Shown: piece after piece, positions 52,705 to 61,429 of the stretch | Numbering within the stretch: position 1 is the first letter of the stretch | How the letters are laid out: every line of letters begins with the position of its first letter | Assembly: GCA_040507035.1 (NCBI GenBank) | Contig: JBEVVR010000031.1 | Location: forward strand, 248,001-312,000 | Length of the DNA: 64,000 bases | Source of the DNA: Thiodiazotropha sp040507035 | Lineage (GTDB): Bacteria; Pseudomonadota; Gammaproteobacteria; Chromatiales; Chromatiaceae | Reading direction: 5' to 3' | Program-made: the position numbers and the translations under genes | Notes under the pieces: generated by a model | What the model was told of the DNA's origin: nothing | Database searches by the model: none | The model's input: the letters and a program-made list of their open reading frames with translations, nothing else

Positions 52705-53235
52705 ATGCCCCGATTTCTTTTACTGTTTGCCTGCTTGCTAGTCACCCTTGGCGATATCCATGCCGCCACCCGGGATCCCGGGGAGCACTTTTTCGACCAA
52801 TCCCTGGGTGATTTCAGCGAGGAGCTGGAGGTGGCGAGGGAAGAGGGAAAAAAGGGAGTGCTGATTATGTTTGAAATGGATGAGTGTCCCTTCTGCCATA
52901 AAATGAAGACCCGGGTATTGAACCGGGTTGATGTTCAGGACTATTTCAAACAGCACTTTCTCATCTACACCGTGGACGTCGAAGGTGATGTGGAGATCTC
53001 AGACTTTCAAGGCAACACCATGAAAGAGAAGGACTTTGCATTCAGGTACAACAAGGTCCGCGCCACCCCGGTGTTCGGCTTTTTTGACCTCGATGGAAAT
53101 AGGATTTTCCGCTTTACAGGACCAACAAAGGATGCGCAGGAGTTTCTGTGGCTGGGTGAGTTTGTGGTCGATGATCACTATAAGACGACTAAATTTTCCC
53201 GTTACAAGCGAGAAAAGAGAAGGGCGCTGAAGTAA
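52705..53235 (+). CDS. Exported thioredoxin-fold protein (SoxW/thioredoxin_2-like)
   Basis: 176 residues from ATG 52705 (AAGGAGA upstream). Signal peptide (FLLLFACLLVTLGDIHA), redox motif DECPFCHKM, cis-Pro in RATPVFGFFD. Similar single-domain proteins are found with sulfur-oxidation genes (SoxW) and in periplasmic thiol pathways. It lacks the FxxWCxxC of classical thioredoxins. Between the TlpA-like and TolC-like genes. Confidence 0.88.
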   Translation: MPRFLLLFACLLVTLGDIHAATRDPGEHFFDQSLGDFSEELEVAREEGKKGVLIMFEMDECPFCHKMKTRVLNRVDVQDYFKQHFLIYTVDVEGDVEISDFQGNTMKEKDFAFRYNKVRATPVFGFFDLDGNRIFRFTGPTKDAQEFLWLGEFVVDDHYKTTKFSRYKREKRRALK

Positions 53236-53239
53236 GCGA

Positions 53240-54595
53240 ATGAGTGATGACAGACGACCCTTGTCAATATCTTTCCGCATAACAATGGGTAGCAAGCCTT
53301 CTTCATTTTCCACATACCGGATAGCGGTGTTGCTGATACCGCTTTTCATACTCTCTCAACCGCTCCACTCGGCCGACCCACTGCCCTCTCCGTTGACCCT
53401 TGAGTACGCCTTGGGACTGGCAGATCAACTCCATCCGCAACGCAGCATGGCCGAGGCCGAGCTGGCGCAAGCCAGGGCAGTCAGAGAGCAGGTCGAGGCA
53501 AAGGACGATATAGATGTGGCGTTCAGTGCGGCATTGCGTTACATCGATCCGTCGGATGTTGCTGAGGACGACTCCAGCAACGACAGCCTGGCCCGTCTCA
53601 GTCTGAGCAAGCAGCTCTACGATTTTGGCCGTAGCAGTCATGCCGAAGAGGCGGCCGAGGCCGGGTTGGCTTCCAGGCAGTGGCAACTGCTCGAGGTGAG
53701 ACAGCAGCGCAGGCTGGATGTGATGGCGAGATTCTTCGATGTCCTGCTGGCCGATCTGGAACATGCCAGGGATAACGAAGCCCTCTCCATCGACTATATC
53801 CGTTTCGACAGGGCGCGCACAAAGAACGAGCTGGGTAAGGTCTCGGATATCGAGATGCTGGAGCTTGAGGCGAGCTATCAACAGGCGCTGCGTAAAATGC
53901 GGGCGAGTCGCAACAAGCAGCGGATCACCCGCTCTCAGCTCGCCATCAGTTTGAATCGCCCGCTTGATCTTCCCGCGGATTTGGAGTCTCCGCAATTCGA
54001 ACCCTTGGGTGAATTGCCCGAGATCGAGCCGCTGGTTGAGAAGGCGTTGCGGGAGAATCCGAAACGCAAAGGTCTCCAGGCCGAACTCCAGGCGGCGATG
54101 AAGCAGCTGCAGGCCAGCGAGGCCGAAGGCAATCCGGTATTGCGGGCGGAGTTGGAAGCCGCTGCCTATCGACGTGAACTCGGCGGACGCAATCCGATGA
54201 CCGCGGCACTTGTTTTCGAACTGCCCCTCTATCAAGGCAATCGGGTCGATTCCGAAATTGCCAAACAGCGAGCCCTGGTGCAGAGAAAGCAGGCTGAGTT
54301 GGCGCAGCATGAGCTGGCGCTGCGGCAGCAGTTGCTGGATCAGTGGCTGGAGCTCGACCGACTCAAGGTCGATTATGATGCACTGCTGGTTACGGCGGAT
54401 TTTCGTGATCTCTACCTGGATCGCAGTCGAACCCTTTATGAGATGGATATGGCGACGGATCTGGGCGACTCCATGACTCAAATCACTGATATTCAGTTAC
54501 AACAGATGAGAAATGAGTTTCAGATACAGCTGGTCCATGCACGGATCAAGGCGCTCACAGGGGAGTTGCTGGCCACCCCGGTCGAGGAAAAATGA
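53240..54595 (+). CDS. TolC-family outer-membrane efflux protein
   Basis: About 451 residues (ATG 53285 is an alternative start, nearer the signal peptide IAVLLIPLFILSQPLHSA). It shows the two OEP repeats of long heptad helices (LGKVSDIEMLELEASYQQALRKMRASR; ALRQQLLDQWLELDRLKVDYDALL). TolC-like proteins form trimeric exit ducts. No inner-membrane pump is encoded next to it, only the adaptor downstream. Confidence 0.9.
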   Translation: MSDDRRPLSISFRITMGSKPSSFSTYRIAVLLIPLFILSQPLHSADPLPSPLTLEYALGLADQLHPQRSMAEAELAQARAVREQVEAKDDIDVAFSAALRYIDPSDVAEDDSSNDSLARLSLSKQLYDFGRSSHAEEAAEAGLASRQWQLLEVRQQRRLDVMARFFDVLLADLEHARDNEALSIDYIRFDRARTKNELGKVSDIEMLELEASYQQALRKMRASRNKQRITRSQLAISLNRPLDLPADLESPQFEPLGELPEIEPLVEKALRENPKRKGLQAELQAAMKQLQASEAEGNPVLRAELEAAAYRRELGGRNPMTAALVFELPLYQGNRVDSEIAKQRALVQRKQAELAQHELALRQQLLDQWLELDRLKVDYDALLVTADFRDLYLDRSRTLYEMDMATDLGDSMTQITDIQLQQMRNEFQIQLVHARIKALTGELLATPVEEK

Positions 54596-54613
54596 ACAAT
54601 AAGGGGGATAAAT

Positions 54614-55381
54614 ATGATGAAGCATCTACTGCTTATCTGTCTGCTCTTTAGCACAGAGCTGATCGCTCGGGACCTGGAGGCATTGACTGATTGGAACAAC
54701 AGGGTGGAGCTGACCACCCTGGTCAGCGGTATGGTGACCAGGGTCAACGTGGATGTGGGATCCAAGGTAAAGCGTGGTGAGGTGCTGGTAGAGCTGGACC
54801 AGCGCGGCTATCAATCGAGAATTGCTGCAGCGGAGTCACGCCTGGAAGCGGCTTCACAACAGAATGAAGAGGCGAAACGGGAGTTGGACCGAGCCCTGGA
54901 ACTCTATGATCGCACCCTGCTGTCTGACCATGAGCGCAAGCAGGCTGAAATCGCTGCCGCCACCTCGGACACGAGCTACCGTGAGGCGGAAGCGAAACTG
55001 ATCGCTATTCGCCTGCAGCGGGAATACAGCCGGATTGCAGCACCCTTTGACGGGGTTGTGGTGTCGATACATGTAGAGCCAGGGCAGGCGGTGATCAATC
55101 GCCAAACGGCGATGCCGATCCTGACCTTGATCGACAACAGTAGCATGAAGGCGGTCGCCGAAATCGATGCACAGACCATTGCCACACTGAGACCGGGTAT
55201 GGCGATCAAGGTCGGCGTGCGTGGCGAATGGTTGGATGGCACAATCCATATATTGGGTCTAGATCCACTGGCGACTGACCCAGGGGGGGCTAGATACCGT
55301 CTCGAAGCGCTCTTCTCCCCCTCAGCGGAAATGGCGCTTCGCGCCGGTGAAAAGATAGTAGTGAGGCTGAATGATGAGTGA
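54614..55381 (+). CDS. HlyD/RND-type periplasmic adaptor protein
   Basis: 255 residues, short for the family. Signal peptide, a biotinyl-lipoyl-like half (LVSGMVTRVNVDVGSKVKRGEVLVELD), a coiled-coil hairpin (~60-125), the second lipoyl half (YSRIAAPFDGVVVSIHVEPGQAV) and a reduced barrel. It links inner-membrane pumps to TolC. The pump itself is missing from this operon. The gene overlaps the acylphosphatase start by 11 bp. Confidence 0.9.
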   Translation: MMKHLLLICLLFSTELIARDLEALTDWNNRVELTTLVSGMVTRVNVDVGSKVKRGEVLVELDQRGYQSRIAAAESRLEAASQQNEEAKRELDRALELYDRTLLSDHERKQAEIAAATSDTSYREAEAKLIAIRLQREYSRIAAPFDGVVVSIHVEPGQAVINRQTAMPILTLIDNSSMKAVAEIDAQTIATLRPGMAIKVGVRGEWLDGTIHILGLDPLATDPGGARYRLEALFSPSAEMALRAGEKIVVRLNDE

Positions 55382-55670
55382 ACAGGCTGATAAGCGTAAC
55401 AACAAGATTTGTGTTCGCTGTCATGTGGCGGGGCGTGTTCAGGGTGTATTCTACCGGGCATCGGCACGTCATGAAGCCCAGCAGTTGGGGGTCAAGGGCT
55501 ATGCCAAAAACCTCCTCGATGGCCGTGTCGAAGTGGTGGCATGCGGCAGTGTGGAAGCGATCGATGCACTGCAATCCTGGTTACGCAAGGGTCCGCAAAA
55601 CGCCAGTGTGAGCGGCGTCTCTTGCGAGACTATCGACTATCGCGACTTTCAAGAGTTCAGCATCGGCTGA
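55371..55670 (+). CDS. acyP: Acylphosphatase
   Basis: 99 residues. Catalytic Arg in HVAGRVQGVFYRASARHEA and Asn in VKGYAKNLLDGRVEVVACG, the two hallmark segments. It hydrolyses acyl phosphates. ATG 55371 or 55374; it overlaps the adaptor gene, so translation is coupled, although the functional link is unclear. Confidence 0.94.
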   Translation: MMSEQADKRNNKICVRCHVAGRVQGVFYRASARHEAQQLGVKGYAKNLLDGRVEVVACGSVEAIDALQSWLRKGPQNASVSGVSCETIDYRDFQEFSIG

Positions 55671-55694
55671 GGTCTGTGACACTCCCTGCGGGGA

Positions 55695-56345
55695 CTATTC
55701 AGAATAGCCGGGTTGATCCAGCGGTCTGAACTTCATCTGGGTTTCTTGGGTGGCGGGTTGGTTGATTCTGCCTTGCCCATACCCTCCCTGTGGGGCCTCC
55801 TGGTATTGCGGTGCGACGGCCTGGCCCATGGGTTGGGCTGGTACTGATGAGTTGATTTGCTTGGTAATGGGTGAACTGCTGTTGTTGTTGTTCGCAGCAG
55901 GCTCGTTGGCCTCCAAGGGGCGGAAACGGTATTTCTTGGTAAAACCGGGTTGCACAGAAGGGGGCTGGTTATAGGTGGCTGGGGGTGCGGGCTGCACATT
56001 GGCAGTCGACGATTGCGGCTGCTCTGTGGTGGGACCGGGCGCGGGATAAGCGCCGCTCTGTGGTAGAGGCTGATAGCCTGGGTAGAGCGGTGGGTATCCA
56101 TAGCCTGCGCCGGGATAGCCATAGGCCGGGGGATAACCGGGAGGTGGGGCATAAGGATAGCTGTAATAGTCATTGGGGTAAGGGTCCGAACCACCGAAAA
56201 AGTTATTCATGGGGTTGAACATACCACCCATCATATTGCCCGGATTGATGGTGAATTGCCTGTTATCGTAGCCGCTATCCTCGGCCTTGAGCTGGTATGA
56301 GATCAATAATGTACCGCCAACAATCAGCCACACCTTGGTTTTCAT
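55695..56345 (-). CDS. Secreted Pro/Tyr/Gly-rich low-complexity protein
   Basis: 216 residues from ATG 56345 (GGAGGG upstream), signal peptide MKTKVWLIVGGTLLISYQLKA. Mature part is low complexity: PYAPPPGYPPAYGYPG repeats, then Gln/Pro-rich, with short motifs FRPLEANEP and, at the end, FRPLDQPG. The repeated F-R-P-L motif marks the two ends of a Pro/Gln-rich stretch. No domain recognised; such proteins occur near envelope or sulfur-globule proteins, but that is speculation. Confidence 0.75.
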   Translation of the reverse strand: MKTKVWLIVGGTLLISYQLKAEDSGYDNRQFTINPGNMMGGMFNPMNNFFGGSDPYPNDYYSYPYAPPPGYPPAYGYPGAGYGYPPLYPGYQPLPQSGAYPAPGPTTEQPQSSTANVQPAPPATYNQPPSVQPGFTKKYRFRPLEANEPAANNNNSSSPITKQINSSVPAQPMGQAVAPQYQEAPQGGYGQGRINQPATQETQMKFRPLDQPGYSE

Positions 56346-56447
56346 TATCTGTTCCCTCCACTGCATTGGTCGTTTAATTCGAAGTTCTGAATCCTGGTGT
56401 GTAAGCAACACCCGTTTGTTTCAGCATCTCTTTTAATAGGTTTGTCA

Positions 56448-56464
56448 GATGACATCCTGTCATC
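56448..56464. promoter_or_regulatory. Perfect palindrome between two divergent genes
   Basis: GATGACA-TCC-TGTCATC (56448-56464), a perfect 7-3-7 inverted repeat 43 bp before sfsA, with a possible -10 CATAAT at 56481-56486. Operator-like, but no regulator can be named. Confidence 0.4.
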
Positions 56465-56506
56465 GACTGCCATATAAATGACATAATGAGATAATACACC
56501 AACCCT

Positions 56507-57217
56507 ATGCAACTACCACCGCTCACCAACGGAAGAATCCTCAGGCGTTACAAACGCTTTCTCGCAGACATCGAGCTGCCGGGAGGCGAGGTGGTAACCG
56601 CCCACTGCCCGAACACCGGTAGCATGCTCGGCTGCTGGCAGCCCGGTGCGCCGGTTCAGCTCAGCCATAGTGACAATCCCCGACGTAAATTGGCTTGGAC
56701 CCTGGAAAGGGTGGATATGGGACAAGGCTGGATCGGTGTGCACACGGGCAGGACCAATCCGGTTATCGAGGAGGCGATAAGGGAGGATCGGATTGAGGGA
56801 TTAGCCGGCTACCGATCCATTCGGCGAGAGGTGGTCTACCATCAGCAGGGTGATAAATCGAGATTCGATTTTTTCCTGGCGGAGGGTGGAGGCACCGATG
56901 CATGGGTCGAGGTGAAGAATGTCACCCTATGGCAGGGGAGTGGGTTGTCCTTTCCCGATGCGGTGACACAGCGTGGCCGTAAACATCTGGAGATGCTTGC
57001 GGCGGCTTGCGGGCAAGGGTACAGGGGGGTGATGGTCTATGCCCTGAATCGCCCTGAAGGGGACCATTTTCATCCTGCTGAGGAGATCGATCCCGGTTAT
57101 GCAGAGACCCTGCGCAGGGTTGTCCGCGAGGCAGGGGTGGAGATTATGGCATTGAGAATCGCCCACAGCGACAACGCCATGGAAGTGAAGGCAGGGGTTG
57201 AGATAGTCCTGGGTTGA
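56507..57217 (+). CDS. sfsA: Sugar fermentation stimulation protein SfsA
   Basis: 236 residues. SfsA hallmarks: RYKRFLADIELPGGEVVTAHCPNTGSM, RIEGLAGY, EVKNVTLWQGSGLSFPDAVTQRGRKHL. The fold is nuclease-like with DNA-binding OB part; the name comes from a maltose effect in E. coli and the true role is unclear. Confidence 0.94.
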   Translation: MQLPPLTNGRILRRYKRFLADIELPGGEVVTAHCPNTGSMLGCWQPGAPVQLSHSDNPRRKLAWTLERVDMGQGWIGVHTGRTNPVIEEAIREDRIEGLAGYRSIRREVVYHQQGDKSRFDFFLAEGGGTDAWVEVKNVTLWQGSGLSFPDAVTQRGRKHLEMLAAACGQGYRGVMVYALNRPEGDHFHPAEEIDPGYAETLRRVVREAGVEIMALRIAHSDNAMEVKAGVEIVLG

Positions 57218-57241
57218 TTCTCTGTGCGCTTGGCAGGTGGC

Positions 57242-58081
57242 TCAATAGCCCATCGAAGCGAGTTCGAGCCCCGAGGGAATTTCCGGTAGAGAACCGAGCC
57301 CTGTCTCGATGCTTCCATCGGCCTGCAGGCTCAGCCATCTGTAGCCGGGGGGTGTGGCGTCGATGGCGAAGTTGTCCTCCCCTGGAACGAACTGTACGCA
57401 GGTGGAGGGTGAACCGATCAGACGTATCCCTTTGTGCTCGGCATCGAAGGTCTGGTGGATATGTCCGCAGAGTACCGCCTTGACCTGGGGGTGGGCTTCA
57501 ATCAAGTTGAAGAATTGATTCGGCTGATCGAGCACCATGGTGTCCATCCAACGGCTGCCGACGGGTATGGGGTGGTGGTGCATGCAGATCAGGGTGTGTT
57601 TATCGCTGTGTGCCTCCAGCAATACCTTGAGCAGACCGAGTTGGCCCTGGTCGATACGTCCACCGTCACTGTTGGGTATGGTGGAGTCGAGAAAGATCAG
57701 CGACCAGCCTTTGGCCTGGACACTGGGGATACAGTGAACATTGTCCTGATTGAGTATCTGCTTCATTTTACCGGGCAGGTCGTGATTGCCAGGCAGGCAG
57801 TAGGTTGGGATTTCGGTCAGTTGCAGTCTGCCGAGGAGACGTTTGTAACCTGTGTCGGAGGCGTCATGTACCAAGTCGCCGGTGGCCAGAATGAGATCGG
57901 GGCGGCCGGCTTCCTGCAGGGCCTGGGCGAGCACCTGATCAAATGTCTCCAGGGTGTTGATGCCTAAAAGGCAGCGGGACGGGTCTGCATAGAGGTGACT
58001 GTCCGTGAGCTGCAGCAGCTTAAGCCCCTCCTCTGGGAGGTCCTTGAAAATAGGATGCTGGTTGTCAGGACTGCTACCCAT
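57242..58081 (-). CDS. cpdA: 3',5'-cyclic AMP phosphodiesterase CpdA
   Basis: 280 residues from ATG 58081 (ATG 58120 upstream possible). Class III metallophosphoesterase motifs: LTDSHLY, ATGDLVHDAS, LPGNHDLPG, MHHHPIPVGS, CGHIHQ. It lowers cAMP levels. The family-specific MDTMVLDQPNQFF segment supports CpdA rather than other calcineurin-like enzymes. Confidence 0.93.
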   Translation of the reverse strand: MGSSPDNQHPIFKDLPEEGLKLLQLTDSHLYADPSRCLLGINTLETFDQVLAQALQEAGRPDLILATGDLVHDASDTGYKRLLGRLQLTEIPTYCLPGNHDLPGKMKQILNQDNVHCIPSVQAKGWSLIFLDSTIPNSDGGRIDQGQLGLLKVLLEAHSDKHTLICMHHHPIPVGSRWMDTMVLDQPNQFFNLIEAHPQVKAVLCGHIHQTFDAEHKGIRLIGSPSTCVQFVPGEDNFAIDATPPGYRWLSLQADGSIETGLGSLPEIPSGLELASMGY

Positions 58082-58317
58082 AGAACGGTTCGCTTTTCTG
58101 TATTTGAGTCTGACGAGCAATTTATCTCTCCGCGCCCCATCAGGACCTTGTCATCTTGCCATAATATTAGAACAGGATTTGTCAAAGCAAAATCCAATTT
58201 TTTACTTCTTTGCCCTATGCTTAGGGATTATTCCATATTCTGCTTCGATTTCTGCTGAGGCGTTAACAGTTTTCAAGCTGATTAGTTTTTTCTATCTTTC
58301 CGGCTACACTATAGGTT

Positions 58318-59268
58318 ATGACACTCAACGAACTCCGATATATCGTCGCAGTGGCGCAAAAACGCCACTTTGGACATGCTGCAGAGGCCTGCTATGTGAG
58401 CCAGCCTACCCTCAGCGTGGCGGTGAAAAAGCTCGAGGAGGAGCTGGGTGTCGGTCTGTTTGAGCGTGGTCAGGGCGAGGTAAGCCTCACCGCGGCGGGT
58501 GAACGCATAGTGACCCAGGCCCAGCGTGTGCTGGAAGAGGCCGGTTTGATACGCCAGCTTGCCAGCCAGAGTGTGAACCAGTTGGCAGGGCCGTTGAGGG
58601 TGGGAGCCATTCACACGGTGGGACCCTATCTCTTTCCCCACCTGGTCCCCCAGTTGAAGCAGAAGGCGAGTGAAATGCCCCTGGTGATCAGGGAGAACTT
58701 CACCACTGTCTTGACGGAGCAACTGAAACAGGGGGACCTGGATGTCATCGTCATCTCCTACCCCTACGATGAACCCGGGATTGTTACCCGCCCTCTCTAT
58801 GACGAGTCGTTTTCCGTACTCCTCCCCCTGAACCATCCCTTGGCCAGTTTCGAATCAATCACTGCGCAGCAGCTCCAGGAGGAGAATTTGTTGCTACTCG
58901 GGGATGGCCACTGCTTTCGTGAACAGGTCAAGCGAATCTGTCCCGGTTGTGTGGATAAAGTCAATAGCGATGCGAATCTGCAGAAGAACCTGGAAAGCAA
59001 CTCCCTGGAGACAATTCGTTGTATGGTGGCCAGTGGTGTTGGCATAACGGTGCTACCGGATACCGCGATCAGGGAAGAGTATCTAAGCTGGCATATGCTT
59101 ACTGCCAGACCGCTGGCTGTGGAGTCGCCGAAGCGCCGTATTGGCCTGGCCTGGCGAAAAAGCTTTCCCCGTCCCCAAGCCATCGACCTATTGTGGGAAT
59201 CGATTCGCGCCTGCCATCTGCACGGGGTGAATCCGGTGCCGGAGTCAGCCAAGCTGGCTGTTGGCTAA
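58318..59268 (+). CDS. oxyR: Hydrogen-peroxide regulator OxyR
   Basis: 316 residues, LysR type: N-terminal winged helix (HFGHAAEACYVSQPTLSVAVKKLE). The redox cysteines fall at residues 199 (GDGHCFREQ) and 208 (RICPGC), exactly as in E. coli OxyR, and form the peroxide-sensing disulfide. A third Cys at 211 is extra. Start ATG 58318 gives the canonical N-terminus, but there is no Shine-Dalgarno, and -10-like TACACT/TATAGG boxes end within 10 bp of it, so the mRNA may be leaderless. No target gene (katG, ahpC) lies beside it. Confidence 0.95.
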   Translation: MTLNELRYIVAVAQKRHFGHAAEACYVSQPTLSVAVKKLEEELGVGLFERGQGEVSLTAAGERIVTQAQRVLEEAGLIRQLASQSVNQLAGPLRVGAIHTVGPYLFPHLVPQLKQKASEMPLVIRENFTTVLTEQLKQGDLDVIVISYPYDEPGIVTRPLYDESFSVLLPLNHPLASFESITAQQLQEENLLLLGDGHCFREQVKRICPGCVDKVNSDANLQKNLESNSLETIRCMVASGVGITVLPDTAIREEYLSWHMLTARPLAVESPKRRIGLAWRKSFPRPQAIDLLWESIRACHLHGVNPVPESAKLAVG

Positions 59269-59300
59269 CCTGCCGATCAGTAACTCCCCCGAAGACGAAG

Positions 59301-61268
59301 TCAAATCACCCTGTCATTACCTCCGTCCACCGGTATTTGCGCACCGGTTGTCTTGTTGAATCGCTGACCACATAGTTCCGCAGCCAGCTCCGCCACGTCT
59401 GTGCTGCTTATTTCACAGCGCATTAAATTGCGCCTTTTGTAGTCGGCGACACTTATCCCATAGTGCTCTGCCCGGGCGGTCAGGACCTCTTCCGTCCAGA
59501 TTCCGGTATCGAAAACCGCGTCAGGATGGAGGGTATTGATGCGAATCCCATCCTCGGACCACTCCAACGCCACCACCCGGGCCAGTTGGGTCAATGCCGC
59601 TTTTGAGGCGGAGTAGGCGGCCGCTCCCTGGCCGGGTGCGGGGACGTTCTTTGAGCCGATGACAACCACCCGGCCAGAGCGGGGTGCCTGTCTCAGATAA
59701 CCGTGGCACTCCCGCAACAAGCGCAGGTTTGCATCCAGGTTGATCCCCATGACCTGGTGCCAGGTGGCATCGTCCAGCTCGGATACCGGACAGCCCCCGG
59801 GGAAGATACCGGCATTGAGGATCAGCATATCCACCCCGCCATAACGCAGCACCGCCTGTTCCAGGGCATCCTTGATCCCCTGTGGGTCGCTGATGTCACA
59901 GTGTAAACCGAGGAAGGGGGTGCCGGGGTGTTGATCGACGATGGCTGGTGATATATCGAGGCCCACCACGGCGGCCCCCCTGCGTAACATCGATTCGGCA
60001 CAGGCCTTGCCAATGCCCGAGGCCGCTCCTGTAATCACCGCGACCTCACCCTGGAAGGGGGGTGGTTGACTGCCCTTTTGCAGCTTGGCCTGCTCCAATT
60101 CCCAATACTCGACGTCAAAAATCGCCTGACTTGGGAGGGCTTGCCATCCTCCCAGCAATTCGGCCCGTTGTATGATCGCCATTGTGTGGCGGTAGATATC
60201 GGCCACGATGGCCGCATCACGGGGGGTTTTACCCACACTGAGCATGCCCAGCTCCCCATCCAGAATTACCCTTGGTGCCGGGTCGAGCATCTCCACAGGG
60301 GTTCTGGAGGCAGGGGCGTGTTGCTCAAAATAGCGCTGATAGTCGGCGACATACTCGATCACATCCCGACCCAGCATCGGCAGCCGTTTGGTGCGGATGA
60401 CATGATCGGGGGTGGCCGGTCCCCGTTGTGAAATCTTTGCGATATCTGTTCTTTGGCAGAAAGTCAGATCGGCGTCGTTGCGATGACTCTGCAGGATCAC
60501 TGGAAATCCGGCGGCTTCCGAGATCTCCTTGCGTAGTTGCACCAATATATCCGCTTGGGGCTCATAGGCCTTGCATTGCTGGGGCAGGTCCCAGGCCGCT
60601 GACTGTTGCAGATGGTTTTCGGCCTCGTCGACCAGTTGCACCATGCGCTCATAGGATTGTTGTGCCGTGTCGCCAAAGGTGAACAGACCGTGATTCATCA
60701 GCACCATACCCAAGGTCTCCTGATGGGCATTGCAGGGAAACAGTCTGGCCACCGATTTTGCCAGATCAAAGCCCGGCATGACGTAGGGAATGATCACCAC
60801 CCGGTCGCCGTAGAGCTGGCGAATGATCTCTTCACCCCGGGGCGTGTTGGTCAAGGTAACGATGGCGTCCGCATGGGTATGGTCAACATATTTATAAGGC
60901 AGAACAGCGTGCAGGATCGCCTCAACCGAGGCCGTGGGTGCGGCGGCGCTGGTCTGATGGGTCTTCAGCTGGTTGACCATCTCGCTGTCGCTGAGGGACT
61001 CCAGCTCGGCGAGCTTGAGTAGGTGGTTCATGCGAACCGGGGTGAAGCCCGGCGCCTCGATGCTAACCAGGTCCCAGCCACTTCCCTTTACATAGAGGAT
61101 CTCCTCCGTTTCGCCGAACAGGTTCTTCTCACTGATCTTGACCGAGGTGTTACCGCCACCGTGGAGCACCAGGGAGGGCTCTGAGCCCAACAGCCGGGAG
61201 CTATAGACACGCAACGCAAGTTCGCTTTCACAATTGGCGGCTTCGTCGTTGTTCCACAGGCTCTTCAT
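59301..61268 (-). CDS. Bifunctional class II aldolase / short-chain dehydrogenase
   Basis: 655 residues from ATG 61268 (GAGGA upstream). N-terminal ~400 residues: class II aldolase fold (LVLHGGGNTSVK, YVDHTHADAIVTLTN, MNHGLFTFGDTAQQSYERM). C-terminal ~240: Rossmann SDR with GAASGIGKACAESM and the catalytic YSASKAAL. The same fusion is known as rhamnulose-1-phosphate aldolase/alcohol (lactaldehyde) dehydrogenase. No other rhamnose or fucose gene is present, so the substrate is open. A nucleoside transporter precedes it on the same strand. Confidence 0.92.
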   Translation of the reverse strand: MKSLWNNDEAANCESELALRVYSSRLLGSEPSLVLHGGGNTSVKISEKNLFGETEEILYVKGSGWDLVSIEAPGFTPVRMNHLLKLAELESLSDSEMVNQLKTHQTSAAAPTASVEAILHAVLPYKYVDHTHADAIVTLTNTPRGEEIIRQLYGDRVVIIPYVMPGFDLAKSVARLFPCNAHQETLGMVLMNHGLFTFGDTAQQSYERMVQLVDEAENHLQQSAAWDLPQQCKAYEPQADILVQLRKEISEAAGFPVILQSHRNDADLTFCQRTDIAKISQRGPATPDHVIRTKRLPMLGRDVIEYVADYQRYFEQHAPASRTPVEMLDPAPRVILDGELGMLSVGKTPRDAAIVADIYRHTMAIIQRAELLGGWQALPSQAIFDVEYWELEQAKLQKGSQPPPFQGEVAVITGAASGIGKACAESMLRRGAAVVGLDISPAIVDQHPGTPFLGLHCDISDPQGIKDALEQAVLRYGGVDMLILNAGIFPGGCPVSELDDATWHQVMGINLDANLRLLRECHGYLRQAPRSGRVVVIGSKNVPAPGQGAAAYSASKAALTQLARVVALEWSEDGIRINTLHPDAVFDTGIWTEEVLTARAEHYGISVADYKRRNLMRCEISSTDVAELAAELCGQRFNKTTGAQIPVDGGNDRVI

Positions 61269-61429
61269 TGGTGGTTCCTCGGTTGGATTTTTTAAATGAA
61301 GAATATAACGCAAAGGGCGCAATGAAACGCTATGCTCGCAAAGGGGATTAAGTCTGAGTCATAGCGACATTTTGAATCAGAAATGACCCGATAACCACCC
61401 GTGTCATCAAAATACCAAGAGATATTACC

